Positions 14,570 to 28,483 of a DNA stretch of 64,000 nucleotides are shown piece by piece (the stretch's first letter is position 1; each line of letters starts with the position of its first letter). The translations under genes were made by a program, and so were the position numbers. Origin of the DNA: Doryteuthis pealeii (Eukaryota; Mollusca; Cephalopoda; Myopsida; Loliginidae); the NCBI GenBank assembly GCA_023376005.1, contig CM042152.1:80423669-80487668 (forward strand), read 5' to 3'. The notes beneath the pieces were generated by a model. That model did no database searches. It was not told the DNA's origin and was given only the letters and a program-made list of their open reading frames with translations.

Positions 14570-14945
14570 ACAGACTCCTTTGACTTGCCATCCAGTGTCC
14601 ATAAAGCTGATGAAGTTTATGCTGGTCAGCAAACATTGGTGTGTCCATAAAACATCAATTGAGTTTGCTCTTACTCCAACAGTGCCCAGCAAGCTGCCGA
14701 TTTGGGGTTTTTTTTTTTAAATCTTACTTGGATGGTTTGAGATGGGGCTAAGTGGCCATTTTGCAGAATATTTGTTCAAACGTTCCTTGTTTAGCTCCCA
14801 CCTAGCTTTTTCTCTAAGTGTTTTGTTAAAGTCCAAGTGGTGCAACTATACAGCAGTACTGACACAGTTAGCGCTTGGAAGAATTTCACAACCCCACCCC
14901 AATCAAATTTTCCATGCTTTACCTATTGTGTATGTTGACACAACT
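14570..14945 (-). pseudogene. LINE reverse-transcriptase ORF relic (C-terminal part)
   Basis: Minus-strand translations in shifting frames recover the C-terminal region typical of animal LINE ORF2 proteins: VKFFQALTVSVLLYSCTTWT and LTKHLEKKLGGS, then NGHLAPSQTIQ, then RQLAGHCW, then DTGWQVKGVCAISMT. These parallel the usual FFQA..VSVLLYGCTTWTLTK, YGHLPPISKTIQ, AGHCWRSKDE and DTGC..EDLP..M series in the right order. Several stops and at least two frameshifts show it is dead. The plus-strand open frame across 14742-14978 is its antisense shadow. Confidence 0.75.
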
Positions 14946-14978
14946 TTCAGTAGGTATGATTGTTACCAAGGTATATGA

Positions 14979-16130
14979 ACAGGTCTATTAATTTCAGAGA
15001 TTTGAAATTTAAAGAGGATATCAACTTGATTAAACAAACTATTTTATTAGAGTTCACGTATAGACTAATGACTTGCTGATTGCTCTCGATTAGGCTCGAG
15101 CAGGTATATTTAGTTAGAAAAATACCCACGTTAGAAACAGACCACATTTTATTTACCAAATAGACAAGATTATTTCATTGTAGTTGCAGACAGGTTCGAT
15201 AAAGATCCAAAATAGAAACCCAGTCTAAAAGTTGTCAATCAAGTGGAAGGGTTCAAGTTTTAATAATCACAAAATGTTTTAATTAAGTCATATAAAATGA
15301 TTGAATGAGAATCAACATGTATAATTCTTTATCCATAAAGTTTATTAAAATTCATTATTACATCAAATAAACATGTCCAATAAGCAACCAGTAAAATTTA
15401 AAGCCATAATCAATAGAACATCTATAACTCAAGATTCTTTTAATATTTAAAATATCACCATATTAATAAAATATCCAATTATTTTGGAAAGTTTTTCATG
15501 GACTCCAAAATTCTAATTGTCATTTTATTTTTGATGTCATGTTTATCAAAGGTAATAAAAAGTTTTGAGAATAAACTGTATTGGACTAATGAACTACATG
15601 TAATAAAATATTTACCCTAAAAGAAAACAGATTCAAGATATTTCACCTTATTAAAGTGAGAAAAAAAATAGATCTAAATGATACATTTTGTAGTATAATC
15701 ATTAAACAACTGCTCAGTAAGACATTAAAAGGATAATCTGCTTTCATTTGAATATATTCAAATAATTTGATACATTAATTTAAAGCTTAAAAAAGATTGC
15801 ATGCAATTCTGTAGCAGCTACAAAGCTTATATTTGATGAAAAACTGGCTGACAAAGTAACAATTTAATAAATTTAATTGTAACTACATTTATTTTTAACT
15901 TAGCTTATGCAGGTGTATACAAGAAAATTATTTTGAAGCTAAATGATTTGAGTTTTCAGAAGTCTAAGCACAAAAATGTTTAAATCAAACATTGCTACAA
16001 TAGCATTATCAATCTTCAATTCTAATATTAGCCAATATTTTCAAATTCATTTTTTATGTGTATAAGTTTTGTATGTTGATAGTTACAGGGAATTTAGCAA
16101 TAGAAACAAATGAGACAGTATGTAGGTGGT

Positions 16131-16166
<36 letters not shown>

Positions 16167-17805
16167 AGCTTGTACAATTCATTAACTAAGATATAGCAGC
16201 CAAGTAGTAGTATAGGTGAATTACAATTAAATTTATAAATCAATGGATTACAAATAATAGGTCCAAAATATCAATAGTACAATGTTGATATTTTCCATAT
16301 GCAATTTTTGAAGATCTTTAAACACACTGCAGATATAATTCACTCCAATATAAAATAGATAAAGAGGGGAGGAACCAGGATTTACAGACTTGTAATAAAG
16401 CAGCAAATTATTTATATTGATCAGCTTCTATAAAAGTGTTAAAAAATAAAAAGATGGATGAATGGTTAAATTAATTTTTTAAAAGTGGGGGGAGAGATTA
16501 AGATTTTTATTCTGACAATTTATGAAATCTTGATAATTACAAAAAAATGTTAAATAAAAATAAAACCTTTGGACATAACCAAATCTCCATTTAAAGTTTA
16601 AAAAAAAAAATGGTAGTTTTGTTTTTTTAAATGCCTGCAACTATTTTCATAAACATTTAAGTGAAGAGTTCAAAATCCATTGAGTTTGAAAAAGTGAACT
16701 TTAAAATATATTTTTAAAAAATTAAAAAAATAAAAAAAAATATATACACAGGCATACTGAGTGGACACCATGAGAAAGTCATTTCAAAAGAAAATAATAC
16801 TTTGATTTTATCAGTGTTCACTGATTAGTTTAATTTCATAAATAAAAAAAGATTTAAGCTAATATTAATAATACCTTAATTATATAAAAAATAAAAACTA
16901 AGAATTAAAAAATAGGCATTACTACATAAATAATATTTGTAAGGAGAACTTAATGTCCAAAAAGATTTCTTCAGACCTGTTCACTTGTCTAAAACTTGCA
17001 GTTACTAGATTTACTTTTAAAAATACTAATGAACTAAGACATGGATGATAAAAAAAAAAATATCTAGTTTGAATATATACAGTTAAAGAATTTTAGTGTT
17101 CATTTCCAAAATGAACCACATTAAAAAATGTGGTTTTGTTTGTAAATACAAAAATTAAATTAGAAATCTTTTAATATAACTTAAAAATCAGAAATATTAA
17201 ATGCTCCCTTTTATATAAAAAGAAAAAAAAGATAGGGGTGGGGGGAATAATGTAATCGTTGATGGTTGTTATCAATGTGGTTCCTAGAACTAACCCCCCT
17301 CCTGTCTTACTACCAGACAGCAGTAACTTAATTGAATGGAATAATGAAATAGCAAGAATACAGACTCATATTCCTGACACACTGAACATCTCCCCATTAT
17401 CTAAAAATCTAATTCAAATCCCACCACCACAGTAATAAAAGCTTTTTTCTGCTATTGCCTTACCAAGGAATACAATAAATTCTAAAATTAACACAATGAC
17501 AAGACAAGTGAAAGTTTTAAAGAAATCTAAGACATTAAGTGATTCATTTAAAATCTTACACTAAAAAAGGTATATAAAAAGAACAATGTTACTTTATTGC
17601 ATTATTATTATCATCATCATGAGGCAAGATTGCACTAAGTTACTGGATATCAACTATTTTGTAAGCATATCTCCAGTAATACATATTTCTGAAAAGGAAA
17701 ATAAATATGGGTAGAGAAAATTTGGGTGCAGATTTTAGTACAAATACTCACCATATTCATGATTGTTAGAATATACTAACAAGCAGAATAAATACAATTA
17801 TATGG

Positions 17806-17839
<34 letters not shown>

Positions 17840-18045
17840 AGGAAATTGGACCATGAAAGGTCAAGATATTTACTTGTACAAAACTTGTTTAACTATTCTT
17901 TTTTAAGTTTCTTCATAACAGTTAAGGATACTCAAATCCTAAGGATAAAGTCAAATTATTTTTCAAATTAATGGCTGTGTGTGTGTGTGTGTGTGTTCCA
18001 AAAAGTTCATTCTGTTTATGTAAAAAGATAAAGTATGTTTTATAT
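14979..18045. other. Intergenic, no gene recognised
   Basis: AT-rich DNA with poly-A at 16132-16165, poly-T at 17811-17838 and (GT)n at 17975-17996. A 24-nt minus-strand segment at about 17754-17777 has a good acceptor (TTCTGCTTGTTAG) and donor (GTGAGTATT), but is too short to call. Confidence 0.55.
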
Positions 18046-18751
18046 CAGGGCTTCTCAAAGTGGTCCATATAGATAAAAAAAATAAAAGCATGGGGATCCA
18101 TGGAAGAGGCAATGAGTACTATTTATAAATCTTTTTATAACGCAACAAAATTACTGGATTACATAGACTAATTGCCAGATATCATAATTGGGTGTGATGG
18201 CTAGTGATATCATAATTGGGTGTGATGGCTAGTGACATTATTGACACGAGTTATTTAAATAAATCATCAAGCTGGCTCTGAACAAAAATATCCAGATTTT
18301 TTCAGCAGCATTAATGACATTTTCATAAAAGAAAAGGTGAAAAAATATTTCATAAAAAATAATGAATTCTAAAATCTTTTTTATAAGTTATGTAGTCTTT
18401 AGAAATGATTAAAAAATATAGAATACAAGATTTTAAAAATTTGTGATTGCCACTAGTGATGTGTTGGTCATATAAATAAATGAACAGTCTGGTTCTAACT
18501 GATAAGACCTGGATCTTTACAATTCATTTAAAAGTGAAAAGTAAAATAAAAATACAATGCCTGAAATTTTAATTCTTATCCATAGTAACATTTTAGGATT
18601 AAAATCAAATATTAAATGAAAAATCCTTTGATTAAAAAGGTCTGGGACTTCATTTAAGTCAGGTTCAGTATTTGACGATGTGGATGTTATAAGATTCAAT
18701 ATCCCATTTATAACTTTAGTATTTTGTGAAAAATTTTTAAAAAATAAATTT

Positions 18752-18788
<37 letters not shown>

Positions 18789-18811
18789 AGCCATCTTATG
18801 GCATCCAGGGA

Positions 18812-18847
<36 letters not shown>

Positions 18848-18920
18848 CTGCAATATTCAATTTATTTGCAGATGAATGAAAATTAAATTTGGTTACAAAT
18901 AAAAAGTTTGAGAAGCCCTG
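18046..18920. mobile_element. Non-autonomous hAT-like DNA transposon (875 bp)
   Basis: Terminal inverted repeats start CAGGGCTTCTCAAA on both ends (14 of 14 match, at 18046 and in reverse at 18907-18920), very close to the hAT/Charlie terminus CAGNGGTTCTCAAA. The flanking 8-mers TTTTATAT and TTCTACAT match at 6 of 8 positions, as expected for a decayed 8-bp hAT target duplication. No transposase frame is present. It contains a 27-bp tandem duplication and long A/T runs. Confidence 0.8.
18182..18236. repeat. 27-bp tandem duplication inside the hAT element
   Basis: The unit (T)GATATCATAATTGGGTGTG followed by ATGGCTAG occurs twice head to tail, almost identical, suggesting a recent duplication. 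Confidence 0.85.
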
Positions 18921-20029
18921 TTCTACATTCACTTTATTGTATAACATTGCCATTTCATTAATTTTGCAAAAAAAAAAAAAAAAAAAAAAAAAAAATTATA
19001 TCCTGCCCGAACCTTATCTCCCTCAGTGCCTTTAAAACCTTTTATACTTCCTGATAATTGGATTTCTTTTGTATTATAAGACTAAATGGTAATCTGAATA
19101 TGTAATACCAGGTGAATTTGACAGAAACTTCGCAGACAAGCTATAACAATTATTGCCATATCACCAAAGCTTTACCAATTTCAAACTTTTCAGTATTCTC
19201 ATAATTGATAACAGTACATATTTAAATCAAAAGCTTGTTTTCAGGAATGAGTGTATAATATAATCACAAATCATATACATACATACATACATACACACTA
19301 ACACACACCAAGTATCACATTTTTTCAATGAAGACCACCTTTATGCCCAATTCATTTTGCCTGCCACATAAACTCAGTAAAAGTATCCATCTTTAAAAAG
19401 GACCATCACATGGTTTCATTATATTAAGTTGTGAATTTCATATGGAAATGTTTGAGGAAGTTTTTCACTTCTGGGGAAGCTACACATTAAAGATACTAAT
19501 ATAACAAAGATTAGCCAAATTGAGTTTGGGAAATCATTTGCACTATTTTGGATATCTTTGTATTAAAAAATTGATTATACTCATCTGATTGCTATCAAAT
19601 CAATTGGTCTACACTTCACAAACCACTAACATATCTGATCATTCACAATACTTTCATCAAGTACACAAATCTGCATTCAAATCACATTGTCTTATAAGAT
19701 GCCAAAAATTTTCATCCATCAAAAATAAAAATTTTGACAAGGGGTTGCATGTATGATGATAGCCATCAAAATACAATTAAAAGTAATCTTCTGGAATTAA
19801 GTTGATTAAAACACTTAATGTCATTTAACAAAAACAGAATGAACATTTTGGATAACCCAAAATGTGTGCTCATGTTCAGTCAACAAACTAAAAATAGCCT
19901 AAGTGGAGAAATGACCAACATCTAAATTATATTGCAACCAACTTTAAGTATTAAAATATATTCTTCAGAGTTTGGAAGAGGAAAATGAACTTGCAATCAA
20001 ATCCAAATAAGAATCAGGATCAATTTCCT

Positions 20030-20067
<38 letters not shown>

Positions 20068-20276
20068 ACAATTTCTTTTATTTATTTTTTTTATTATTAG
20101 ATCAGGACAAAAAGAACCACATAAGTTGTCACAAATAATACATGCTCTATAGATAGCAAAGCAGCTAGAATATTGTTGCACAATGGAAAATATGTGCAGT
20201 GGAATAGTTTTAAGTGTACAAGCCTATAGCTCACTGACTTTAAAAAAAAAAAAATCAGTTATATGTTGAATAAATT

Positions 20277-20315
<39 letters not shown>

Positions 20316-23081
20316 GGAAAAAAAAAAAACACGAACAAAAACACTGGACATCTATACATACCTGCATGTTCCATATCCAAATGAGATTCGTTTACAAAAT
20401 TGATTCTTCAAGTATTTCATAGTTCAATGAAACAAGTAAATATAAGGAATCTCATCTTTTTTAATTTGAAAAAGGTCAGCAGCGCCAAATAGGAAAGGCA
20501 TGGATTCGGTAAGATGTTTTAAGACTGGTATGTAAAATGTTTCCATTGAACACTAGGTTATAAAATCCATCATTGTAAAGCAGCAGATATATTTTCTTGC
20601 ATATCGGAATACAAGTTGCTATAAAACCTGGATGAAAACAAACTAATGGATTACAAGACCCTTGTCCAACCAATTAATATTTGAGTTAAATTTATGTTTT
20701 CATTGAGGACATATTTCTACAAGATAATGCAAACTAAAGCTAATGAACATTTTATATGAAATCGTTTAACAATTTTTAAACTTTAGTTTTTTTTACTCAA
20801 ATGGTAGGACAAGGGTTAATAGTCTGAGAATAAAAAAGTTACTAAATTCTAAAATTTGGCACAATATGTCCAACATGTTCGATAACTTATGTGCTCAGTC
20901 TTATATAAAATTAGCATATATATATACTGGTGTACAAGATGACTGAGCATGAGGAACCCCCCATCCGACTCAGTTTAAAACTGAATTTATATTAGCAGCA
21001 CAAGAACCAACAGAATTTTTCTCCAATAAGCAAAGGAGAGGGGGGGGGGGGGCAGTAATCAACCATCAATACTGCCAAAAATAGTAATTCAACACACACC
21101 TTTATAAGCATGTATTGAGCATTCAAACATTGTTCATTTTGTGCAACTGCATCTATTATAAGTTTTGAGTTCCCAACACTATAGCAAGTATAGATTAATC
21201 ATCACAGACCAAAAGCTAGGAAGTCAAGTTCAGACAGCAGTGCAATGGCAAGCACGTCATCTCTAGTTCTCTCTCATTCACACACAGGGCGTGAAATAAT
21301 TATGATAGCACTGGACAATATCTAGTTGATTTTGTTTCAACATTGTAAATTTGAGACTGGATATTCACTAACACCATAAAAGAAAAATGAACTTAAGAAA
21401 TCATAGAAATTCACTTTCTACATGCTGTACAAGCTGAAAATATGTCATTAATCCATATTTCTTTAGGATCAGAAAATAATTGGAAAATGCACACAAAGTA
21501 TAAACAGATGCTAGCTAAGAAATGATGTGATACATCTAGCATATATTCAATACAGATATCAATCTTAACAGTATAATATCTTTTATAGAGATTTATAAAT
21601 GTTATCTATTTAATGCTAAAAATAGCTTGAAAAAGTTTTTTTAAACTATCTCAAGAACTAATTTTTTAGCATTTCATGATGCAAAAATGGATATGTCCAA
21701 CACCTATTATTATTTCACGCCCCGACTTATTTGGTCACATAGAATATCAAAGAAAGAGGGGGTTTTCAAGATATCTTATATTAGTAGAAGCTAATACTCA
21801 GATCAAAATGTTTGAAAAATTTTAATCTTAGCACTCCATATCTGGATTAAAAATTAAAAAACATTTAAAAAGCATCTTCACTGATATCAAAGATGGATTT
21901 TTAAATTAAGATTTTAACTCCATCCACATACTATAAATTTAATTTTTATATTGTGAGTAAGTGTTAGTAGTCGTGAAACATTTTAAAAGCTTGTATGCTG
22001 GTATATACGGTAGCTGTATGTTTGTTAAAAAGGAAGTTAAATTATGAGAGAGAGAGAGAGAGAGAGATATAGAGTGAAATTAAATCGAATTTAACATTCC
22101 AAATTGATAATTATTTTTGCAAGAATTAACTAAATGTTTGCAGTAAATCAAAGACTGCAATTAACTGGTAGCTGAAGATCTAGATACAACACTAAATATT
22201 GTGTAATCGGGTTTCAGAAGCATTTAGATATTACTTCAAATTACCAAAATATTAAAACGAGCATAGTAATGCAATAAAAACCTATAGATGATACTAAGCA
22301 TAGAAGTGGGGGGAGGAGACGTAGATTTTTGGAAGTTTTGGAATGGAGCATGTATTAGCTAATTGCAGATGAAAATTCCAATACCTACCAGATATTCAAT
22401 TCAGTGGTGAGAAATAATTTGTTTAGTTATATGCTACACAAGATTTAATTAAACTTTTTCCTTGAAGACAATGAAATATTTAAATAAAGAATTTAGATTA
22501 ATTCTTTACATACAAGAAAATTGCAAAGTTTTTAAGAAACCTTGTTTACCATATAACAAACAAATTTACACAACTGATTCCTATACTTACCAGATCAGAA
22601 TCCTGCAGGATGTTTGCTAGTTCTAGTCCATGTTCATCACATTACTGTGCAGTCACATCTCAGCACACTCCCAGGTGTTATTCAATCTAGTACTAATGCT
22701 CCTTACTGAATTTCATTAAGTATATGTCAGCCAAGTAATACAGTACAAACTTTTGAAACTTTATAATTCATTATCAAGAGTTAGTTTCTAACTGAAGTCC
22801 CCCCTACCCTCCAGGAAAATAAACCCAATAGAGGAATAAAATCCACTAAGATAATTTTTTTTTAAATAAATAAATAAATAAAGCAAGGGATATATACATC
22901 AATAACTGATGATATTTAATGAAATTCAGATCTTAGGGCAATACTGTTCCCCCAGCCAATCCCAGTGCATTTCCAGAGAAGAAGAAAAAAAAAAAAAAAA
23001 AAAAAAAAAATGAACCTAAGTTTCAGGTTAGTGCAAAAGCCCAAAGTTTTGCTTATATTAATTCGGGTTACACAAGTGTTA

Positions 23082-23118
<37 letters not shown>

Positions 23119-25401
23119 TTAGTTAGGCTTCAATTTTAACAATTATTACAAGTCTTGGACTAGACAAGTACAATGTAACATCTTTGCAGTATAAAGAAAA
23201 ATCAAGGCTACCTCAAAGATTTAACTGAAAACACTGCAGTAGTCAACACAATTACTAATATAAAACTATGATAAACCCTTAAAATACAACCAGACAAAAT
23301 GTATCCATTACATCTTTGACCTGTTGATACAATGCCAATTATGAACTAAGTGAAAATTTATATTGGAAACATTTATCTCAAAATGAATTCCATGAAATCT
23401 TTAAAAATAAGTATAATACACATAGCAATAATTTAAAAAAAAAAAAAAGTAGAATATATAGACTTCATAATTCATTCAAACTAAATTCCTAATAAAGTAA
23501 AATGTCATGGCAATTATTTTCATTATGTACACAAAAGAGGTTAAACTCATTTTACATAATTGAAAAAAGATTAAAATCCTGTATGTAATAAGTAAAGTGT
23601 ACTATACTGATGTAGAAGAAAATGTAAACCAGAAAAGGTTAGTCTAAAATTCATGAAGGAAATCAAGTGTCAAAACCTAAGCTGATTAAAAACTTACATC
23701 AAGAAAAATACAAATGTATTTTTTTTTAAATCTTTGTTACTAATAACATTCCAGAGATTAATTATACTAAAATAACAATTAATTGCCATTATTAAGGAGA
23801 TTATTATATATAGATATAGATATATATATGCCTAGTCTAACCAATTCAGTTTGGGATTACTAAATGTTAATTGAAAAAAGTTTAACAAAAGAATGAGGAC
23901 ATGCGCAATTTCGGTTGCACTCATAACATCTAATGGTTGGACATGAAAATCTGCCAAAAATGAACCCGTCACTTTGCAAAAAATAAAAAGGCTTTTAATG
24001 GGTTTGAAGAATCAATTATCTGTCTTGTTACTTATTCTATAAAAAAAAAAAAAACATTAAGATTTTCATTAATTCAAAGGGATATGAATATTTGAAGAAA
24101 AGGTTTCTAAGATTGCTAAAATTCAAGTTTTGAATAATGCATTCCATGACCCTTAAGTGCACAATCTGCATAAGAGGAAGGGGGAGGTTTATCTTCACAT
24201 AGTGCAAAACAAAAAAAAAAAAAATGGTCGCAAGAACTAATCCATTGTGCCCAAACCCCACAGATTGTAAACAAAGCATTCAGAATAAAAATGGTACATA
24301 TTTTTCAACAAGTTCCCAAAAATATTTAGAATAATTGTCAAGCTAATTTCTTAAAATATAAAATACAATAGTGCAAACACTGACAAATAGTAAAATGTGA
24401 ATTAAGAAAATCTTTATTGATGGTTGCTTTCACTTGTAATCTTCTGTAGCAGAGCCACCATTTTTTTTTTCAAATCCAGTAGCAATAAGCACTAAAGTAA
24501 CCAGCTCCAATATAAACCCTACGTAAAAAAGTAGGAACTTCCAGAAGATAGGCTATCCAATAACCACGGTACAAAGTATTTAATTCTTTTTGGCAAAAAT
24601 TTTTTCATCTCAAACTTTTCAGTGCCTATGACTATAGCCTCAGGATTTATAGTATTATATAATTGCAAATCAGTTGAAGTTTATAATCAACATTATTTCC
24701 CTTGAGAAATTATAAACAGGGCAAGCACAAACATATGCTTCATATAAATTAGGTTATGTTGAAAGCAGTTCTCATCAGATCAAAGTTAAGCCATGGTGAT
24801 GAGTGTTCATTCAGTACTTAAAGCAGCCTGTGTGCCAGACCAAGCAAAGATAAGAAAATAGGCACCATACTATTAGGTTGCAAATTGATTTATTCTTTGA
24901 GCTTTTTAATGAGTGCACAAAAAACAAAAAATCCACTAAGACTTGCTATTTTTGCTGAATTATGCCAATATAGAATCAGATCATTGAAGAAGTCTTACTA
25001 TTATTTGACAAAATTACATTCTTCCCTATAACTTCAAGTGAATTTAAGAGGAAGGAGAGAAAACAAATGCACACACATACATTGTATCAAAATGATCAGA
25101 TCAGATTCATAGCTAGTGATTAAAAAAAATTTTTTAAAAAAAAAATTAAAAAAAAAAAAAAAAAATTAAACAAGCTGATCAAAAGAGTGCGGTAAGAAAC
25201 TTATAGCTCCTGTGATCATTATCAAAATATGACCAGACATCAGAAAAATTAGCATTTTGCAAATGACAAAATGAACAAATGATGACAAGAGGAGCAGGTT
25301 TAATAAGCTATATCATAACAATGTTAGAGATATAGATATATATAACAATTAGGATTCAACCTAATTTTTTAATACATATTCCTATTTGTCCTTTTGAGGG
25401 G

Positions 25402-25434
<33 letters not shown>

Positions 25435-26940
25435 TTTTAAGATGTCAGTATTTTCTAATACATTAAATTCTTTAATGTATAGAGGAGTTTTGTTTTTGCC
25501 AATTTCATGTCCATACTTAATATATCACTTAATTCAACAACTAAAACAAGAGAAACTTATATTTTGCCATGACAAAAAATACCTACATATTTTTCAATAG
25601 CCATAACTAAGATATGCTCAGTGAAAAAAAAATGGTGACATGACACCTGGGGGGGGGGGGGGACAACATTGTATAGTAAGTAAATTATCCTAATTTAGCA
25701 CCTTAGGAGAAAAATTCCAATAAAATGTATTGTTAGAACCAGGTGGATTTGAAAAGTTAAAAATGTATTAATTGAAATAGAAAATGTTAATGCTTTAATA
25801 GCCCCCATAAAAAATATTCTATCTAAATATTCTTAGTTTTTACAAAATAACCAGTTAAATGTACGATTTTCTCTTATACAAATCAATTTTTTTATTTACT
25901 AAATTAAATACAAATTCAAAAAAGGTACAAGCAAAATTTTTTAAAGACTATAAATTTCTTGATAATTTTAGTTTTATTCACAATACCTTATCAAAAGGTT
26001 TTCTAAAAGTAGTTATAAACAAATATTTACTGCATTTTTTTTTAAAAACAAATTAGCAGGCTATTTTTTTTTCTACATATAGAAGCTTCTGGTATTAAAT
26101 TACAATAGTTAAATGCTTCTTTTCAACAACTACAAAATTTAGTTTCTTCCCAAATTACAGCATTAGCATATGAAAATTAATTTTTAGAGAATCTTAATGT
26201 AGTGATAATATCCACTCACTACTACTCAACTGACATCAACCAATGGATTAAAAAATTCTCCACCATAATAAAAAATCTATGGTATTTTCACCAAGTTAAG
26301 AACCAATTCAATTAATCTAATAGAAATTTAATTATTTTTATTAAAAATGGGAATAAAACTGTAAATATCAGTATTTATTGGATTATGTAAGGGGGGGAGG
26401 GTGTCATTCAGTGCCATTCACTTAGAGCAAACCAAACTTATGACTAAATATACTAAAATGCTGAGAATCTAACTATATAACCTCAAGTCTAAATCTATTT
26501 AAAATATTCTATATACAAAACAAAAGAAACACATGAAAGACTTTACAGAAGATGAGACTAAATGAAATGTTCTAGAACAAAAATCTTGACAGTCACAAGA
26601 AATTTGCTACCTTAACCAATTCTACACTTTATGATTCCAATATGAATTGTTTTTCCTAAATGGTGCATAAATACGATTTTCTAAGATTGTTTGGCTTTAA
26701 ATGCTACAAGTTCTGTATTGAGGAGTCCAAGTTGCAGAGTGCTATGTGAAGTAATGACAATGCTGCAATAATCAGCTCAAGTCATTGCCAACACAAGTTG
26801 TAATATCTTTAGTGAAAACTGCCCAAAGTACAATCAATTGCACAGTCACAAATGTTAGAAAGGCCATTGTGACAGGCAATTGACACTTTTGCTCAGATAA
26901 AACAACTTTCAGACAAAAGACAAATCAGTTAAATCAGGCA
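18921..26940. other. Intergenic or downstream region, no gene recognised
   Basis: AT-rich sequence with poly-A or poly-T runs of 20-32 nt (20035-20065, 20280-20312, 22985-23010, 23083-23109, 25403-25432), (CATA)n at 19276-19293 and (GA)n at 22045-22068. Minus-strand donor-like sites occur at 22582 (CTG|GTAAGTATAG) and 20360 (CAG|GTATGTATAG) without convincing partner acceptors or frames. Confidence 0.55.
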
Positions 26941-26944
26941 CAAG

Positions 26945-27293
26945 ATTCATGATAAGGTCACAATGTTTATTAGACGGTAAGTCGAAATGTAGATGACAAA
27001 TCAGAGCCATGATGATGAAATCCTTATTTGGACTATGGAGGAAAAAAAAAAAAAAAAAAATACTGATATGAAGAGCACAAAGATGATGACAACCAACAGG
27101 AAATGGTTTTTTTTTGTTTGGTTTTTTTGTTTGTTTGTTAGTTTTTGTTGTTTTTTTTCTTTTTTCATTTTTTAACTATTGTCCACTACATGATATAAGT
27201 CCTTCAGGAATAATAGTTGATACATTTACAGTAAAAGTTGGATAAATGAATCACTGTCAAAATAGTAATGGTATGGGTGTAGATAGAGCAATT
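26945..27293 (-). other. Probable 3' UTR of the DBHS gene
   Basis: From the stop codon to a predicted cleavage zone. On the mRNA strand it holds a long A-rich tract (plus-strand T/G runs at 27105-27175) and ends shortly after an AATAAA. The end point is inferred; longer isoforms cannot be excluded, because more AATAAA copies occur further downstream. Confidence 0.5.
26966..26971 (-). promoter_or_regulatory. Polyadenylation signal AATAAA
   Basis: A canonical AATAAA on the minus strand about 325 nt after the stop codon. A T/GT-rich stretch follows on the minus strand (TTTGTCTTTTGTCTG near 26900), as expected for a downstream element. Confidence 0.5.
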
Positions 27294-27665
27294 TTAATAT
27301 CGTCGCATCCTTTTCATCTCTGCATAGTCTTCTCTGCTAGGATTTTCTCGGCGCCTGTCCATGTTACCTCTTTCTGCATTGTTGCCGGCTCCACCGCCGC
27401 CGCCACCACCTCCTCCTCCGCCGCCACCACCTCCGCCTCCACGCATTCCATTGTTGCCAGCCCCAGGCATGTTCCCTCCCATATTGGAATTGAACAAGCT
27501 GGGGGGACCGTTGGGTCCACCACCCATCTGACCACTACTGATAGGTGGGCCACCACCGCCACTGCCACCCATGGCACTAGCGGGACTGCTGCCCATTCCT
27601 GCTGACCCGTAATTGTCAGAACCTCCAAAGTTGTTATCCCCAGGTTGATCGTAGCGAGACTGACG
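27294..27665 (-). CDS. NONO: DBHS exon 10: Gly-rich C-terminus and stop
   Basis: 123 residues (524-646) plus TAA at 27296-27294. It starts [15 protein letters not shown] after TTTAACTTGAACAG. It contains GGSGGGGPP, then a run of 17 glycines after NNGMR, then [20 protein letters not shown] and a terminal Y, like the KRRRY end of NONO, probably a nuclear localisation signal. The glycines use mixed GGN codons. GC is far higher than the surroundings. The plus-strand open frame over the same interval is an antisense shadow. Confidence 0.95.
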   Translation of the reverse strand, partial: RQSRYDQPGDNNFGGSDNYGSAGMGSSPASAMGGSGGGGPPISSGQMGGGPNGPPSLFNSNMGGNMPGAGNNGMRGGGGGGGGGGGGGGGGGAGNNAERGNMDRRRENPSREDYAEMKRMRRY

Positions 27666-28440
27666 CTGTTCAAGTTAAAAGGGCATATCATTATCAGAAT
27701 GAGTGAGAGCAAGGGAGAGAAGATTGTATTATAGGAATGACGCATATATAAATAAAACAGGGAACTGGGAATCACAGCCCAGTCATTAAGCGCTATAGAA
27801 AACAATATGCTGAAATAAAAGGCTTTATTAGTACAAAAGTTTCAGATATTAATGCCCCGTTGGCCTCACCAGCAGTACAACCCTATGTCGTCACATGTTA
27901 GATAATTTAACTAGTCAATAGAAATTCTAAACTCTTGAGCAATGCATTGTCACTAGACCATGACCAATACCCAAAAGCTAGTGGTACACAAAACCCAACC
28001 CAACCACCTCAAAAATACTAAAGCATTTGCATTTTGTAGAAGGCAATTCACATTAAAATGCTGAATAAAGTATTGATATTTATCAGAAAACGTTTGCAAG
28101 CCATATTGATGTTTCACAAAAGTTATCGTGAGCATAAAGGAGAAATATAGACAGCTAATTCAACATCCTGTTCAACTCCTCTAAGCATAAAAGCAGGCTG
28201 TAAATTACATGACAAATTTCAAACCTGAATATGAGCTAAAATGTCAAGCAGTCTTATGTCTTTATAGAAATGTCATCCAAGATAAATACGTGCTTACAAT
28301 TTTAATATTTTGTAGAGGCAGTTACTCTTTTGCTTAAAAATATAAATTAAAAGCACAGGAATTAATCTAGCACAAGTTTCTATAAACTATGTGATAACAG
28401 TATTAAATCAGAATTATAATCTTAATTGAGATTGTGTGCA

Positions 28441-28483
<43 letters not shown>

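Noticed and set aside
22582..22640. Strong minus-strand donor GTAAGTATAG preceded by an open segment (DEHGLELANILQDSDL)
   Set aside because: The only nearby acceptor leaves an in-frame TAA or shifts to a frame with TAG, so a coding exon is not supported.
27246..27605. 119-codon plus-strand open frame
   Set aside because: Antisense shadow of the Gly-rich DBHS exon 10; its Ala/Ser/Thr-rich composition follows from the GGN codons on the other strand.
27314..27805. 163-codon minus-strand frame overlapping exon 10
   Set aside because: A different frame over the same exon running into intron 9; the DBHS frame is fixed by the exon junction and the KRMRRY end.
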